Of a DNA stretch of 64,000 bases, positions 62,930 through 64,000 are shown piece by piece. The translations under genes were made by a program, and so were the position numbers. Every line of letters begins with the position of its first letter. The stretch's first letter is position 1. The DNA lies in NCBI GenBank assembly GCA_050747825.1, contig JBOGJG010000277.1, positions 16,090-80,089 on the forward strand. The letters are read 5' to 3'. The DNA comes from JBOGJG01 sp050747825. Lineage in GTDB: Bacteria; Acidobacteriota; UBA6911; RPQK01; JBOGJG01. The notes beneath the pieces are model-generated. The model was not told where the DNA came from, ran no database searches, and saw only the letters and a program-made list of their open reading frames with translations.

Positions 62930-63591
62930 GCCCTCCCTCTAAATTGTTGAAACGAAATGATGTTAGAGGGCTCCCTTTCGGGGGTGATTGAGGAGGCTCA
63001 TTTGAGGGGGGAGTGTCTCCCGTTTGTCTCCCACGCGTCTCCTTGAGTTTTCTGATCCCAGTTCCGGTCCCTCAGGCGTGGCCTAGCAGCCTATCTGGTG
63101 AAAGCGCTTAATTTGCGCTTAATTTTAAGGACGAGAAGTAGAGAGCTGCCGCCGTTACCTGGCTGCCCATGAACCAGTACTGGGCGGAGTTTCGACAGTT
63201 CACAATTCTGGGGCGCGAACCCTTCGAAACCCCTCTCTGGGCGGGTTATGATCCTGCCACGCCGGACTTTTTATCCACCCTGCGGATACCGGTTCTGCGT
63301 GGTGTTGAGATCCTGATCCGAAACTGCCGATCGGAGAGTGGCTGGGTTCTCAGGCGCATGGCCAGGCTCAACAGCGGGATCCGATAGATCCGATGACAAA
63401 AAAAGTGGACCGGCCCGCTGAAGCTGTGTTACGGTCTTGCCAACGGACTTTTGAAAAACAACAGCTCTACGATTATGGAGACGATCTGCTACCACACAGC
63501 GGATTGCATACTGGAGGCCGGCGAAGCTCCTCTAACGGTCTTGGCCGCCAGGCCCCTCTGTTTGGTACGTGAGGCCATTACCCCATCGAGC
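62930..63591. other. Gene-poor stretch downstream of tRNA-Cys
   Basis: About 660 bases with no gene I can support. The longest frame (63169-63387, 72 residues) has no recognisable features. Short direct words GTCTCCC recur at 63015-63050. It looks like degraded insertion sequence between the tRNA and the integrase relic. I searched by eye for attC core sites (GTTRRRY/RYYYAAC pairs) and found none convincing. Confidence 0.5.
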
Positions 63592-63881
63592 TCTCCGCCA
63601 AGGCTTCTCGACCGGCTGCGGCCGGCGTTGCGCCGGCGCCATTACAGCCGCGGGACGGAGAAGACGGACGGAGGGCTGGGGGCGGGTTCGGTTGCCTGAG
63701 GCCTTGGAAAGAAGATACCCGAAGGCGCCGGCGGCCTGGCGTTGGCAATGGGTCTTTCCGCAGGAGAAGCGCTGGAGGAATTCCCGAACCGGAGAGGAGG
63801 GGCGACATCATGTCCATGAATCCATCCTCCAAAAGGCGTTCAAACAAGCAGGGCGTGAAGAGCCCGGTGGACAATCTGTGA
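63592..63881 (+). pseudogene. intI: Integron-type tyrosine recombinase (IntI) relic
   Basis: Three fragments in three frames keep IntI order. Bases 63595-63666 read PPRLLDRLRPALRRRHYSRG, the start of the N-terminal core-binding domain. Bases 63671-63850 read EGWGRVRLPEALERRYPKAP, WQWVFPQEKRWRNSRTGEEG, RHHVHESILQKAFKQA, the IntI-specific additional domain. Bases 63852-63881 read GVKSPVDNL and stop, the IntI C-terminus. The catalytic Arg/Lys region and the HTLRHSF...Tyr region are deleted, so it is inactive. Family assignment rests on remembered IntI1 sequence. Confidence 0.78.
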
Positions 63882-64000
63882 AAGAAAGATGCGGCTGCGT
63901 CTTATCCGGAAACCATATAAGACGCCGGAATAGGGCAGGAACGACGCTAATCAATGGACGACACAGGGCTTAGGCGGAATCGGCTGTGGCGTTTTATCTG

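Noticed and set aside
63169..63387. 72-residue frame upstream of the integrase relic
   Set aside because: No recognisable motif or SD; it lies in degraded DNA.
62930..63591. attC/attI sites for an integron
   Set aside because: By eye, no paired GTTRRRY/RYYYAAC core sites with palindromic arms were found.

Overview
This 64 kb window is chromosomal DNA of a Gram-negative bacterium with GC in the mid-to-high 50s by eye. It is most likely a member of the Acidobacteriota; that is an inference from gene content, not from a marker gene. The pointers are Tat-exported Gfo/Idh/MocA and aldo/keto reductase proteins, secreted SpoIVB-type (S55) and paired M16 peptidases, a PQQ dehydrogenase, two ECF sigma/anti-sigma pairs, a Tes/MJ0619-like radical SAM protein, a small stand-alone Fis-type regulator and CIRCE-controlled groESL. 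Three tRNAs (Thr-CGT, Gly-GCC, Cys-GCA) and core genes (smc, purC, groESL, cysS, gnd, hemH, ctaA) mark it as core chromosome; only the last 1.1 kb looks accessory.

Layout. 0-2.1 kb (minus): LysR regulator, ECF sigma factor, anti-sigma factor and the start of a membrane protein that runs off the edge. 2.1-4.75 kb (plus): AI-2E-type permease, ABHD18-like hydrolase, THEP1-like NTPase. 4.9-10.6 kb (plus): tightly overlapping secreted protein, FabL-like enoyl reductase, catalytic and non-catalytic M16 peptidases, TPR protein, Tat oxidoreductase, then tRNA-Thr. 10.96-14.3 kb (minus): stand-alone LigD polymerase domain, HAD phosphatase, gnd. 14.5-20.2 kb (minus): a five-gene catabolic operon (FAD oxidase, Fe-S protein, TIM-barrel epimerase, Tm-1-like protein, creatininase-fold amidohydrolase). 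20.3-27.2 kb: class IV aminotransferase, a tiny Lys/Ala/Pro-rich histone-like gene, PQQ dehydrogenase, Tat-lipoprotein aldo/keto reductase, HEAT protein, REC-GGDEF protein, heme A synthase. 27.2-34.1 kb: hemH, then minus-strand PHP phosphatase, small protein, MOSC, M23 peptidase, lipoprotein, DUF2203, pterin dehydratase and the large radical SAM protein. 34.3-37.3 kb: NfuA, sialidase-like protein, solute-binding lipoprotein.

37.3-41.2 kb is the most coherent candidate system. A sigma-70 promoter is followed by a 29-bp perfect-arm palindrome in operator position, then two leader hairpins and four genes: a coiled-coil porin, an FMN-binding-domain protein with a flavinylation-type motif, a four-helix cytochrome-b-like membrane protein and ApbE flavin transferase. 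Together they look like a metal-regulated, flavinylated electron-transfer pathway across the cell envelope. It belongs to the broad class of ApbE-dependent flavinylation systems, in an arrangement I cannot name.

41.2-62.9 kb: a decayed histidine kinase, the second ECF/anti-sigma pair, secreted beta-propeller and S55 proteins, a hydrolase, smc, Fis-like regulator, purC, groESL, an ArnT-like glycosyltransferase, cysS, lysine 6-transaminase, YraN, tRNA-Gly, a secreted protein, a glucose-dehydrogenase-like enzyme and tRNA-Cys. After tRNA-Cys comes about 1 kb without intact genes that contains three short fragments, in three reading frames, of an integron-type integrase (IntI).

A recurring pattern is that several unrelated short repeat families (7-bp tandem arrays, GTGGCGGGTG-type repeats, palindromes) abut or overlap stop codons and in four cases encode the last few residues of a protein.
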